From Nocardioides sp. SYSU D00038 (GTDB lineage Bacteria; Actinomycetota; Actinomycetes; Propionibacteriales; Nocardioidaceae): a DNA stretch of 64,000 nucleotides. Positions 32,424 to 41,770 of the stretch are shown piece by piece. Position numbers and translations under genes: made by a program. The notes under the pieces were generated by a model, which saw nothing but the letters and a program-made list of their open reading frames with translations, was not told the DNA's origin and did no database searches. Location: the NCBI RefSeq assembly GCF_016924665.1, contig NZ_JAFFJT010000005.1, positions 186,001 to 250,000 on the forward strand, in the 5' to 3' direction. Every line of letters starts with the position of its first letter. Within the stretch, counting starts at the first letter, position 1.

Positions 32424-32540
32424 GTTGCGGGGGGGCCCCCGGGGGCGCCCCCCCCCCCCCGAGGGGGTCCTCCGGGGGGGGGGGGGGGGGGGGGGGGGGG
32501 GCGGCCCGGGGTTTGGGGGCGCGCCGGGGGGGCGCGCCGC
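32424..32540. repeat. Extreme homopolymer G/C stretch between ahcY and mtrA
   Basis: Contains a run of 13 C (32448-32460) and one of 28 G (32474-32501), several G5-G7 runs, and two GGCGCGCC palindromes 5 nt apart (32518-32525, 32531-32538) just past the ahcY stop. The palindromes could be the ahcY terminator stem. A 28-nt G run is most easily explained by sequencing or assembly failure in a strong hairpin, so length and content here should not be trusted. Confidence 0.8.
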
Positions 32541-32545
32541 AGCCC

Positions 32546-33976
<1,431 letters not shown>

Positions 33977-34081
33977 GTGCGGTGCTCCTGAGGGGGTGTA
34001 GGCGTCCATCGAGGTTAGAACGAGCCGCCCCCGAAAAGGGAATCCTCGACGACCTCGAGAGGTGCGCCCGGCCTCGTCGCC

Positions 34082-34098
34082 GGGCAGGGTTCCTGCCC
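34082..34098 (-). terminator. DUF808 gene terminator
   Basis: GGGCAGG and CCTGCCC arms around a 3-nt loop, starting 2 nt after the DUF808 stop and ahead of ahcY. Confidence 0.6.
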
Positions 34099-34099
34099 C

Positions 34100-35059
34100 T
34101 CAGTGTGCCGCGTGCGCCGCCTCGTCGTCAGACGAACGCCCGAACGGCAGCAGGGTCACCACCGCGAGCACCAGCGCCCCCACGATCACGCCGAGCAGCG
34201 CCGACGCGGCCGTGTTGACCAGCCAGGCCAGCGCCCCGCCGATCCCGCCGACCGCGTGCTCGACGTCCTCCTCGAGGTGGTGGACGACGTCGTAGGGCCA
34301 GTGCCAGCCGAGGTCGTGGAGCCCGACCAGCTCGATGTGGCCGCCCACCCAGAGCATCGCCGCGGTGCCGACCACCGAGATCGTGGCCAGCACCTTCGGC
34401 ATCGCGTTGACCATCCCCCGGCCGAGCGCGGGGACGAACGAGCCCGAGCGCTGCGACAGGCTGAGGCCGACGTCGTCGGTCTTCACGATGAGCGCCACCA
34501 CGCCGTAGACGGCGATGGTGATGACGAGTGCGACCACCGCCAGGATCGCCAGCCGGCTGACGAACGGCTCGTCGGAGACCTCGTTGAGGGCGATCACCAT
34601 GATCTCGGCGGAGAGGATGAGGTCGGTGCGGATCGCCCCGCCGATCAGCTCCTTCTCCGCGTCGGGGCCGACCTCGGTCACCGGGACGTCGTGGTGGTCG
34701 TGGCCGGTGAGCTTGCCCCACACCTTGTGGGCGCCCTCGTAGCAGAGGTAGCCGCCCCCCACCATGAGCAACGGGGTGAGGAGCCACGGCAGGAACTGGC
34801 TGAGCAGCAGCGCCGCGGGCAGGATGAACAGGAACTTGTTGCGCAGCGAGCCGACGGCGATCGTGCGCACGATCGGCAGCTCGCGCTCGGCGGCCACCCC
34901 GTGGACGTACTGGGGGGTGACGGCGGTGTCGTCGATGACGACACCCGCGGCCTTGGTGGTGGCCCGGCCGGCCGCCGCACCGACGTCGTCGATCGAGGCG
35001 GCCGCGAGCCGAGCGAGCGCGGCGACGTCGTCCAACAGCGCGAAGAGCCCACCAGCCAT
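34100..35059 (-). CDS. DUF808 family inner-membrane protein
   Basis: A 319-aa membrane protein starting MAGGLFALLDDVAALARLAA, the conserved opening of DUF808 (YedI), with about six hydrophobic segments and the motif GGAIRTDLILSAEIMVIAL in the middle. Function unknown. Its ATG is preceded at 7 nt by a TACCCT box, so it is probably leaderless. It is one of the genes inserted between the ahcY and manB blocks relative to mycobacteria. Confidence 0.85.
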   Translation of the reverse strand: MAGGLFALLDDVAALARLAAASIDDVGAAAGRATTKAAGVVIDDTAVTPQYVHGVAAERELPIVRTIAVGSLRNKFLFILPAALLLSQFLPWLLTPLLMVGGGYLCYEGAHKVWGKLTGHDHHDVPVTEVGPDAEKELIGGAIRTDLILSAEIMVIALNEVSDEPFVSRLAILAVVALVITIAVYGVVALIVKTDDVGLSLSQRSGSFVPALGRGMVNAMPKVLATISVVGTAAMLWVGGHIELVGLHDLGWHWPYDVVHHLEEDVEHAVGGIGGALAWLVNTAASALLGVIVGALVLAVVTLLPFGRSSDDEAAHAAH

Positions 35060-35066
35060 GGGGCGA

Positions 35067-35072
35067 AGGGTA
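35067..35072 (-). promoter_or_regulatory. -10 box TACCCT, leaderless start of DUF808 gene
   Basis: Minus-strand TACCCT followed by 7 nt and the ATG; no ribosome-binding site. Confidence 0.45.
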
Positions 35073-35087
35073 CTGGCCGGGCTCGAC

Positions 35088-36173
35088 TCAGCGACCCACC
35101 GGCTGCCGCTCCTCGGAGGTCGCCTCGTCGACCGCGGTCGCGATCGCGTCGGCCTCGGCGGTGGCGACGGTCAGGTCGACCGCCGACTCGACCTGCCGCT
35201 GGGCCGGCCCGAACGGGTCGACCACGTGGGTGAGCCAGCGGGCGAGCGGCCGCCAGGCGAGCAGCAGCGACAGCGCCACGGCCGCCACCGAGGTCACCAC
35301 GAACGCCGTCGCCGGCGCCGACTCGGCCCAGCGCGGGTACCCGGCGTACTCGGCCCCCTTCACCGCGAACCCGTGGAAGAGGTAGACGACGAGGGTGAAC
35401 GCTCCCATCCGGGCGAACCAGCCCCCGACCCGCGGCACCAAGGCGAAGAAGGCCCAGGCGCCGAGCGTGCCGACGACCAGGAGGGCGGCGCGGGTGAGCA
35501 GCGCGCGGGTGTCGCTGACGTCGAGCTCGCTGTAGCGGGAGCGGTAGTAGAGCCACTCGGTGCTGGCCCACCGGTCGGTCCAGGTGGTCAGCACCCAGAT
35601 CGCGGCCAGGACCCCGACCGCGGTGACCCGCACCCGCCCGTCGCGCAGCCGCTCCAGCCGCTCCGGCGTGGCCTTGAGGCCCATCACGAAGAACGGCAGC
35701 AGCCCGAGCACCCGGGCCAGGTCGAGGGTGTCGCCGGCGTAGAGGCCGGCGGCGAGGCTGACCCCCACCGCCACCGGCAGCCCGCCGCGCAGCGGCGCGA
35801 ACACCGGGGTCAGGAGCCGCCAGAAGAACAGCGCGGCGAGGTACCACATCGGCCAGTGCGGGTCGCGGAACAGGTCCTCGAGCCGCTCCCCGCCGACGTG
35901 CACCCGGAACAGCGCCAGCGCGCACTCGAAGACGACGTAGGGCACCACGACGGTGCGGGTCAGCTGCCACATCCGGGCGCGCGACCAGGTGAACGACCGG
36001 GACAGGTAGCCGGTGACGAACACGAAGGCCGGCACGTGCCAGGCGTAGAGGAAGTCGTAGAGGTGGGCCACCAGCGGGTCCTGCGGCAGCAGCGTCCAGG
36101 AGTGACCGAGGACCACCAGCACGACCAGCGCCATCTTGGCGTTGTCGAACCACGGGTCGCGCTGCACTCCCAT
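35088..36173 (-). CDS. Acyltransferase family 3 membrane protein
   Basis: A 361-aa integral membrane protein with about ten helices. It opens RDPWFDNAKMALVVLVVLGH, the conserved start of acyltransferase-3/OafA-like proteins with the functional His, and has FLYAWHVPAFVFVTGYLS next. These enzymes O-acetylate or succinylate surface polysaccharides or lipids; the acceptor here is unknown. ATG with an AAGGGGG site is preferred over the in-frame upstream codons. Confidence 0.87.
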   Translation of the reverse strand: MGVQRDPWFDNAKMALVVLVVLGHSWTLLPQDPLVAHLYDFLYAWHVPAFVFVTGYLSRSFTWSRARMWQLTRTVVVPYVVFECALALFRVHVGGERLEDLFRDPHWPMWYLAALFFWRLLTPVFAPLRGGLPVAVGVSLAAGLYAGDTLDLARVLGLLPFFVMGLKATPERLERLRDGRVRVTAVGVLAAIWVLTTWTDRWASTEWLYYRSRYSELDVSDTRALLTRAALLVVGTLGAWAFFALVPRVGGWFARMGAFTLVVYLFHGFAVKGAEYAGYPRWAESAPATAFVVTSVAAVALSLLLAWRPLARWLTHVVDPFGPAQRQVESAVDLTVATAEADAIATAVDEATSEERQPVGR

Positions 36174-36228
36174 GCCCCCTTGGTACCCGGCCTCCCTGAG
36201 CACCATCCGGGAGCCGGCTGAGAGGTGC

Positions 36229-37278
36229 TCAGGTCTCGGTCGTGCCCCGGTCGTCGACCAGGCCGAGCCGGAGGTACTCCGCGGCGTAGGTGCCGCTCAG
36301 CAGCAGCGAGGCGTAGCGGGCCACCTCGCTGGGGGCGTCGGTGCTGATGGTCTCGACCCGCACCCGGCGCTCGGCGGCGGCCGCCTGGAGCCGGCCGCGC
36401 TGCTCGCGGACCACCGGCTCCTCCGCGCCGTCGTCGAGCACCAGCAGCATCGGCCGCAGCTCGCGCGGACCATCGGCGAAGGGGTCGTCGAAGACGTCGA
36501 GCGGCCGCGCGGCCTCCAGCACCGGCAGCAGCTGCTCGGCGTCGCCCGCCAGCGCGGTGCGGCCGCTGGTGCGCCGGATCGACTCCGCGATCCGGCGGGC
36601 GGCCCGCGCCGCCAGCACCGAGCCACCCCACACCACGGGGTTGGCGTCGGCCAGCGCGATGGCGGTCATCTTGGCGTCGTTGACCGCGAGGTCGCGGTGT
36701 GGCGAGCAGGCGATAGCGACGTCGTCGAGGGCCTGCGCCACCTGCTCGGCGCGGGTCTCGGGGCCGAGCTGCACCCGGTCGAGGTAGGTCAGCATCACCA
36801 CCGCCGTGGCGAGCTGGTCGCGGGTGGTGGTCGGCAGGATGGTGCTCCAACGCCCCGCGGCGTGCTCGGCCACCATCGAGGTGGGCGGGCAGGCCACGAC
36901 CACCTGGCAGCCCCGACGCACCGCCTCGGCGACGGCCGAGGCGGTGCCGGGGTCGGAGCCGTCGGGGGCCAGCACCACGACGAGGTCGAGGGTGCCCGCC
37001 CAGCCCGGCAGCGCCGGCCCGGGCCAGGCCACGAACGGCACCGGGCACAGCGGCTCGAGCACCGCCCGGAGCAGGCGGGAGTCGGGGCCCGCGGCGATCA
37101 CCGCCCGCGGCCGCGCGAGCTCGGCGGCCCGCGCCACCGCCTCGTCGGTGGCGGCGGCGGCGTCGCCGGCCTCGCGCCGCACCCGGGCGCCGGACTCGGC
37201 GAGGGTGCGCAGGCGCAGGTCGGTGCCGGCCAGGACCGACTCGTCGTCGAGGCGGGACTCGTCGAACCAGGTGGGCAT
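36229..37278 (-). CDS. SIS-domain protein, TobH/Rv3256c-like
   Basis: A 349-aa protein with two sugar-isomerase-like halves (RPRAVIAAGPDSRLLRAVLE; NPVVWGGSVLAARAARRIAE), resembling phosphoglucose/phosphomannose isomerase folds. In mycobacteria the equivalent gene Rv3256c sits next to manB, as here. It may act in mannose or sugar-phosphate metabolism, but no activity is established. It starts 7 nt after the Trm112-like gene and is cotranscribed with it and manB. Confidence 0.78.
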   Translation of the reverse strand: MPTWFDESRLDDESVLAGTDLRLRTLAESGARVRREAGDAAAATDEAVARAAELARPRAVIAAGPDSRLLRAVLEPLCPVPFVAWPGPALPGWAGTLDLVVVLAPDGSDPGTASAVAEAVRRGCQVVVACPPTSMVAEHAAGRWSTILPTTTRDQLATAVVMLTYLDRVQLGPETRAEQVAQALDDVAIACSPHRDLAVNDAKMTAIALADANPVVWGGSVLAARAARRIAESIRRTSGRTALAGDAEQLLPVLEAARPLDVFDDPFADGPRELRPMLLVLDDGAEEPVVREQRGRLQAAAAERRVRVETISTDAPSEVARYASLLLSGTYAAEYLRLGLVDDRGTTET

Positions 37279-37285
37279 CGCGGCG

Positions 37286-37453
37286 TCAGTCGCGGCGGGC
37301 CTCGTCGACGAGCAGCACCGGGATGCCGTCGCGGACGGGGTAGACCAGGCCGCACTTCTGGCAGGTCAGCTGCGAGGAGTCGTCGGCGAGGACCAGGCTG
37401 CCGTGGCAGTCGGGGCACACGATCAGGTCGAGCAGCTCCTGGGAGACGGTCAT
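37286..37453 (-). CDS. Trm112-family small zinc-ribbon protein
   Basis: A 55-aa protein, MTVSQELLDLIVCPDCHGSL onward, with two Cys pairs (CPDC and CQKC) and the typical ending LVYPVRDGIPVLLVDEAR. Trm112-like proteins are zinc ribbons that stabilise methyltransferases or other enzymes; bacterial function is uncertain. Its ATG overlaps the manB stop (ATGA), so it is translated with manB. Confidence 0.9.
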   Translation of the reverse strand: MTVSQELLDLIVCPDCHGSLVLADDSSQLTCQKCGLVYPVRDGIPVLLVDEARRD

Positions 37454-38829
37454 GGACGCACCTTACGGATCGAGGCGAGCACGGCGTCGCGGACCTCGGC
37501 CATGGTGGCCTCGTCGCGACCCTCGGCGTTGAGCCGGAGCAGGGGTTCGGTGTTGGACGGCCGGACGTTGAAGGTCCAGTCGGGGTGGGAGACCGTGAGT
37601 CCGTCGAGGTGGTCGAGGGTCACGCCGTCGCGGCCGGCGTAGGCCGCCTCGAGCTCGGCCACCACGGCCTGCTGGTCGGTGACCGTGGAGTTGATCTCGC
37701 CGCTCACGGGGTAGCGCTCGTACTCCGCCAGCAGCTCCGAGAGCGGGCGGTCGGTCTCGGCCAGCGCCGCGAGCGCGTGCAGCGCCGCCAGCATGCCCGA
37801 GTCGGCGCGCCAGAAGTCGCGGAAGTAGAAGTGGCCGCTGTGCTCGCCGCCGAAGACCGCGTCGGTCTCGGCCATCGTGGCCTTGATGTAGGAGTGGCCG
37901 ACCCGGGTGCGCACCGGCGTGCCGCCCAGCTCGGTGACCAGCTCGGGGACCGCGCGGCTCGTGATCAGGTTGTGGATGATCGTCGCGCCGGGCTCCTTGG
38001 CCAGCTCGCGGGCGGCGATCAGCGCGGTGAGCGTGGACGGCGACACGGCGCGGCCGCGCTCGTCGACGAGGAAGCAGCGGTCGGCGTCACCGTCGAACGC
38101 CAGGCCGACGTCGGCGCCCTCGGCCAGCACCGCGGCCTGGAGGTCGCGCAGGGTCTCTGGGTCGATCGGGTTGGCCTCGTGGTTGGGGAAGGTGCCGTCG
38201 AGCTCGAAGTAGAGCGGCACCAGCTCGACCTGGTCGGCCCCGAGCCGGTCGAAGACCGCCGGGGCGGTCCAGCCCGCCATCCCGTTGCCGGCGTCGGCGA
38301 CGACCTTGAGCCGGCGGCCGGCGACCGGCGCCAGGGTCAGCAGGTGGTCGGCGTAGGCGCCCAGGAGGTCGCTCTCGGTCACGGTGCCGCGGGGCGCTCC
38401 CCCGGCGTCGACCCCCGACACCACGAGGTCGCGGATCTCGAGCAGGCCGGTCTCGGCGCCGATGGGCGTGGCGTGGGCGCGGCACATCTTGATCCCGTTG
38501 TACTGCGCGGGATTGTGGCTCGCCGTGAACATCGCGCCCGGCAGCCCGAGGTGGCCCGAGGCGAAGTACAGCTGGTCGGTCGACGCCAGCCCGACGAGCA
38601 CCACGTCGGCCCCCATCTCGGCGGCGCCGTCGGCGAACGCGGCCGCCATCCCCGGCGAGCTGGGGCGCATGTCGTGGCCCACGACGACCTCGTCGGCCCC
38701 CGTCACCCGGACGAACGCCCGGCCGGTGGCGCGGGCCAGCGCCTCGTCGACCTGCTCACCGACGAGGCCGCGGACGTCGTAGGCCTTGAAGATCGCATGG
38801 ACGTTCGACGCGGCAAGGGTGTCGGCCAT
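37450..38829 (-). CDS. manB: Phosphomannomutase/phosphoglucomutase
   Basis: Interconverts mannose-6-P and mannose-1-P, feeding GDP-mannose synthesis by the ManC-type gene at 49.6 kb. All alpha-phosphohexomutase motifs are present: GHDMRPSSPG, the phosphoserine loop TASHNPAQYNGIK (Ser104), the metal loop DGDADRCFLVDE, and the C-terminal FNVRPSNTEPLLRLN. Length 459 aa is normal. The ATG lies 6 nt after TAGGGT, so the mRNA is probably leaderless. Equivalent to Rv3257c by synteny. Confidence 0.95.
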   Translation of the reverse strand: MADTLAASNVHAIFKAYDVRGLVGEQVDEALARATGRAFVRVTGADEVVVGHDMRPSSPGMAAAFADGAAEMGADVVLVGLASTDQLYFASGHLGLPGAMFTASHNPAQYNGIKMCRAHATPIGAETGLLEIRDLVVSGVDAGGAPRGTVTESDLLGAYADHLLTLAPVAGRRLKVVADAGNGMAGWTAPAVFDRLGADQVELVPLYFELDGTFPNHEANPIDPETLRDLQAAVLAEGADVGLAFDGDADRCFLVDERGRAVSPSTLTALIAARELAKEPGATIIHNLITSRAVPELVTELGGTPVRTRVGHSYIKATMAETDAVFGGEHSGHFYFRDFWRADSGMLAALHALAALAETDRPLSELLAEYERYPVSGEINSTVTDQQAVVAELEAAYAGRDGVTLDHLDGLTVSHPDWTFNVRPSNTEPLLRLNAEGRDEATMAEVRDAVLASIRKVRP

Positions 38830-38835
38830 GCCCCG

Positions 38836-38841
38836 ACCCTA
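38836..38841 (-). promoter_or_regulatory. -10 box TAGGGT for manB, overlapping a stop codon
   Basis: Minus-strand TAGGGT lies 6 nt before the manB ATG. Its first three bases are the TAG stop codon of the upstream DUF3499 gene. Confidence 0.55.
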
Positions 38842-39213
38842 GTAGTCGGCCGAGTCGTCCAGCTCCAGAACCCTCAGGTGGCCCCTGCGCTGGACCTCCC
38901 GGGTGCCCTGCTCGCTGGGGGACGGCGTCGCCGGGGCCGGCGGCCGGGCGGCCTCGCGGACCGCGTCGGCCAGCGCCAGGAGGTCATCGTCGCTGGGGCC
39001 GCGGTCGGAGAGGTCGGAGGCGAGCCGCAGCACCTCCCACCCACGCGGCGCCGAGAGCCGCTCGCTGTGCACCTCGCACAGGTCGTAGGCGTGCGGCTCG
39101 GCGTGGGTCGCCAGCGGGCCCAGCACGGCGGTCTGGTCGGCGTAGACGTAGGTGAGCGTGGTGATCGCAGGGCGGCCGCACGCGGCACGCGAACAACGAC
39201 GAGCAGGACTCAC
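38839..39213 (-). CDS. DUF3499 protein (Rv3258c-like)
   Basis: A 124-aa protein starting VSPARRCSRAACGRPAITTL with Cys pairs (CSRAAC, later LCEVHSERL) that look metal binding, then an acidic, Pro-rich tail. Function unknown but conserved in actinobacteria upstream of manB. The GTG at 39213 begins the conserved part; earlier in-frame codons look non-coding. Divergent from the Rv3259-like gene. Confidence 0.85.
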   Translation of the reverse strand: MSPARRCSRAACGRPAITTLTYVYADQTAVLGPLATHAEPHAYDLCEVHSERLSAPRGWEVLRLASDLSDRGPSDDDLLALADAVREAARPPAPATPSPSEQGTREVQRRGHLRVLELDDSADY

Positions 39214-39271
39214 GACCCGGACGCTACCCCGCGCCGTCGCGAGCGCCCCGCCGCCACGCGGCACCCTCGTC

Positions 39272-39277
39272 TAGGGT
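39272..39277 (+). promoter_or_regulatory. -10 box TAGGGT, leaderless start of Rv3259-like gene
   Basis: TAGGGT ends 6 nt before the GTG at 39284, and no Shine-Dalgarno sequence is present. Confidence 0.55.
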
Positions 39278-39283
39278 TCTCGG

Positions 39284-39712
39284 GTGCCCCCCGAGATGCC
39301 CGCCCGGCGCCGCGACCGGCACGGCCGGGGCATGCGCGGCCCGGGGGTGCTGCCGCGGGTGCCGGGGCGTCCCGAGACCCCCACCGGGGCCCAGCGCTTC
39401 GACGACCTGGTGCTCTCGGTCGTCCGCGACCTCGAGGCCCGCTGGGGCGACCGGCTCGGCCTGGTGGAGTACGCCGTCGAGGACGCCCCCCAGATCCCCG
39501 ACGACTGGACCCCCGGCCAGGTCCCCCTCTCCTCCCTGATCCGCGGCACCGGCCCCCGCCCCACCCGGATCGTCCTCTTCCGCCGCCCCATCGAGCACCG
39601 AGCCGAGGGCCGCAGCGAGCTCGAGGCGATGGTGCTCACGGTCCTCGTGGAGCAGGTCGCCGAGCTGCTGGGCATCGACGCCGAGGACGTGGACCCGCGG
39701 TACGAGGGGTAG
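39284..39712 (+). CDS. Metallopeptidase-family protein lacking HExxH (Rv3259-like)
   Basis: A 142-aa protein with an Arg/Pro-rich start and a small zincin-like fold (AQRFDDLVLSVVRDLEARWG, PTRIVLFRRPIEHRA). Where minimal zincins have HExxH, it has VLVEQVAELLGI, so the zinc-binding histidines are missing; the fold is likely kept without the usual protease site. Equivalent in position to Rv3259, between DUF3499 and the whiB region. GTG start, apparently leaderless. Confidence 0.8.
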   Translation: MPPEMPARRRDRHGRGMRGPGVLPRVPGRPETPTGAQRFDDLVLSVVRDLEARWGDRLGLVEYAVEDAPQIPDDWTPGQVPLSSLIRGTGPRPTRIVLFRRPIEHRAEGRSELEAMVLTVLVEQVAELLGIDAEDVDPRYEG

Positions 39713-39748
39713 CTGGCGGCGGTTGTGGCAGCCGCTGGTTCCAGGACG

Positions 39749-39766
39749 AGGTCTGTCGCGAGACCT
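39749..39766. terminator. Possible hairpin downstream of Rv3259-like gene
   Basis: AGGTCT-GTCGCG-AGACCT, 37 nt past the stop, in a 240-bp gap before the convergent HNH gene. The 6-bp stem is short; no other feature is seen in the gap. Confidence 0.3.
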
Positions 39767-39952
39767 GGTGAGGCGAGCGCCAGCCAGCGCGTTCGGCTGC
39801 CGGGCGCGCGGTGGGTTGCGGTCGCAGGACGATCAATGGGGTTGCTCGCCGTGGCTGGTCGCGGTGGGTGGGCGCGCGCCGTCGGCGGCTGGCGGGTTCG
39901 CTGGGGTCGACCGTCGTGGTTGCGGTCCGAAAGAGATCACACGGTGCGTGGC

Positions 39953-41173
39953 TCACGTGCGTCTGTGGAACTGGACCTTGCCGGTGGGCAGGTAGGTCGT
40001 GTTGTACGTCGGGTCGTGGGCGCGTTGGTGGTGGGTGGGGCAGAGGAGGACGCCGTCCTTGAGGTCGGTGTTGCCGCCGTCGGTCCAGCGTGTCCTGTGG
40101 TGGGCCTCGCAGGTGGAGGCGGGTCGGTCGCAGCCCTCGCTGCGGCAGGTCTTCTGCTGGAGTCCGAGTGCGATGCGTTGCGGGGTGGTGAACAGTCGTC
40201 GGGTGCGGCCGAGGTCGAGGACCTGGGACTGTCCGTCGAGGACGGCGGGGATGAGTCCGGCCTCCCAGGCGAGCCTGCGGGCAGCGCCGGGGCTGATCCG
40301 GGTGCCGGTGTCGAGCTCGCACGCCGCCAGGCGTCCTTCGAGCACGGCCACGGGGATGGTCACCACCACGGTGGCGTTCACCCCTCCACGCTGCGGAAGC
40401 CGGTCTGCGGGGTAGCGGAGGATGTAGTCGCAGAACGCCTGGCCCAGCGACTGCGACGTGACCTTCTCGTGGGTCAGCGCCGCGTGCGCGAACAACGCCT
40501 TCTTGAGGGCTTCGGCGTGCAGGGTGGGGATGACGAACCGGCCGTGGGTCCGACCCTCGCCGTCGTCGAGCATGGTGAGCTTGCACGCCTTCTCGGCCTC
40601 GCGCTCCTCGCGAGCCAGTGCCTCGGCTTCGGCTGCTTCGCCGACCTCGGGGCAGACGATGTCAAGGATCCGGTTGCCGAAGATCGTGAGGTCCTTGGCG
40701 TCGTGGTGCTGGGCCAGCTCGACCAGCTTGGCCTGCGCCTGATCACGGATCTGCGGGTCGACGCCGTCGGGCAGCTTGGCGATCGCGCCGGCGATGACCT
40801 CGGCCTGCTCCAGCAGCAGGTCACCACGTGCCAACGCCTGGGCGACGGTCGGCATGGTGTCGAGAAGCTCGGCGAGCTTCATGGTGCGGGCGGTGTCTCG
40901 GCGGGTGGCGTGGGTCGCGACCGCCAGCCACGCCGCGGTGCTGGTGGCGCCGGAGGCGGCTTCGACCTTCTGGCTCTGGGCGTGCCCCGCGACGCGCAGC
41001 TCGAGGGCTGCGACCTGGCTCTTGAGTTTCGCGAGCTCGGTGAGGGTCTCGGCTGCTTCAGGGGCGGGCATGCTCCACAGCGGCAGCTCCCCGACGTCGC
41101 CCAGCGTGTCCCGCACCTCCGCGACGGCCCGCGAGATGGGGTGCCGTCCGTGGGGTGTGGCCTTCGCTGTCAT
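39953..41173 (-). CDS. DUF222 / 13E12-type HNH endonuclease domain protein
   Basis: A 406-aa protein with the DUF222 helical N-terminal region (AALELRVAGHAQSQ, TLHAEALKKALFAHAALT) and a C-terminal HNH site: CEAHHRTRWTDGGNTDLKDG then LCPTHHQRAHD, with two Cys pairs for structural zinc. These are the mycobacterial 13E12-repeat proteins, present in many copies in some genomes and of unknown role; they behave like a multicopy, mobile-looking family without a transposase. It interrupts an otherwise conserved gene order and is flanked by repeat-rich DNA. Confidence 0.9.
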   Translation of the reverse strand: MTAKATPHGRHPISRAVAEVRDTLGDVGELPLWSMPAPEAAETLTELAKLKSQVAALELRVAGHAQSQKVEAASGATSTAAWLAVATHATRRDTARTMKLAELLDTMPTVAQALARGDLLLEQAEVIAGAIAKLPDGVDPQIRDQAQAKLVELAQHHDAKDLTIFGNRILDIVCPEVGEAAEAEALAREEREAEKACKLTMLDDGEGRTHGRFVIPTLHAEALKKALFAHAALTHEKVTSQSLGQAFCDYILRYPADRLPQRGGVNATVVVTIPVAVLEGRLAACELDTGTRISPGAARRLAWEAGLIPAVLDGQSQVLDLGRTRRLFTTPQRIALGLQQKTCRSEGCDRPASTCEAHHRTRWTDGGNTDLKDGVLLCPTHHQRAHDPTYNTTYLPTGKVQFHRRT

Positions 41174-41388
41174 GCCTCTACCCCAGCACCGACCACCGAC
41201 AGTCCCCGGCCCGTTTTCGCGTTGTCCACAACGGGATTCGGGGTTGTGACCCGATCGTTACCTTGCTCGCCGGTGGTTGAGGAATCGCGCTAGCGACAGT
41301 CTCGAAAGCCCCGCCGGCCGAACACCCTGCGTCCCCACCGGATGCGCGTCGGGGTATCGCCGACCCGGCGCTTGTCGACATCGAGGTG

Positions 41389-41422
41389 CGCCGACCCGGC
41401 GTCAATTAACGACGGCTCGGCG
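41389..41422. repeat. Imperfect palindrome sharing an arm with 1164-1206
   Basis: 17-nt arms CGCCGACCCGGCGTCAA and TTAACGACGGCTCGGCG pair with three mismatches. Reversed, the right arm reads CGCCGAGCCGTCGTTAA, the same as the outer arm of the terminator-like palindrome at 1164-1206. Confidence 0.7.
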
Positions 41423-41571
41423 AAAGCGGGCCGCCCGCCGTGGTTGCCGGAGGGCTGCCGGGCTCACGGGGGTTTCGAGACAGGCGTTGCACGCCTTCCT
41501 CGACCAGCGGGGGTAGGGGCGCCCGCGCATGCTGGCGGCGCGAGCTTGCGAGTGCCGGCAGTGCGCCGTAC

Positions 41572-41648
41572 AGCAGGCCGACCGAGGCTCGCGGTCAAGG
41601 ACGCCGAAGGCGCCGCAGGGAATCCTTGACAGCGAGCGTCGGCCTGCT
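41572..41648. repeat. Long imperfect inverted repeat (26-30 nt arms)
   Basis: AGCAGGCCGAC...GCTCGCGGTCAAGGA on the left pairs with TCCTTGACAGCGAGC...GTCGGCCTGCT on the right, with one short bulge and one mismatch, around a 21-nt centre (acgccgaaggcgccgcaggga). No open frame uses it. Strong enough to be a REP/MITE-like element or a stable RNA hairpin. Confidence 0.75.
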
Positions 41649-41770
41649 AGGCGCGCGGGCGCATCGAGTCAGCCCCTGAGCGAGCCGAATCCCGAGCAAG
41701 GAAGGGCGCTCGTCGTACCAGGTCTCGAGTCAGGACTTCGTCCTTCCCCGACCAGCGGGGAGGCGGGCCG

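Larger units (their letters stand above)
41174..41770. other. 597-bp gene-free, repeat-rich stretch
   Basis: No convincing gene: the short open frames are Arg/Ala/Pro-rich and without ribosome sites. It holds the palindrome at 41389-41422, a second copy of its CGCCGACCCGGCG arm at 41358-41370, the long inverted repeat at 41572-41648, and two related TCTCGAG/CCTTCC...CGACCAGCGGGG fragments near 41466-41512 and 41724-41762. The stretch looks like accumulated repeat debris around the HNH gene. Confidence 0.7.

Noticed and set aside
32474..32501. G-quadruplex regulator of mtrA
   Set aside because: The run is a single 28-nt G homopolymer beside other suspicious runs, which looks like an assembly fault rather than an evolved element.
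33977..34081. SAH riboswitch upstream of ahcY
   Set aside because: The leader has GAGG/CCTC-type pairs, but the conserved SAH-riboswitch core could not be aligned; the only clear hairpin (34082-34098) is the DUF808 terminator.
39953..41173. Homing endonuclease or part of a mobile intron
   Set aside because: DUF222 plus HNH is the 13E12 family; no intron, intein or transposase sequence surrounds it.
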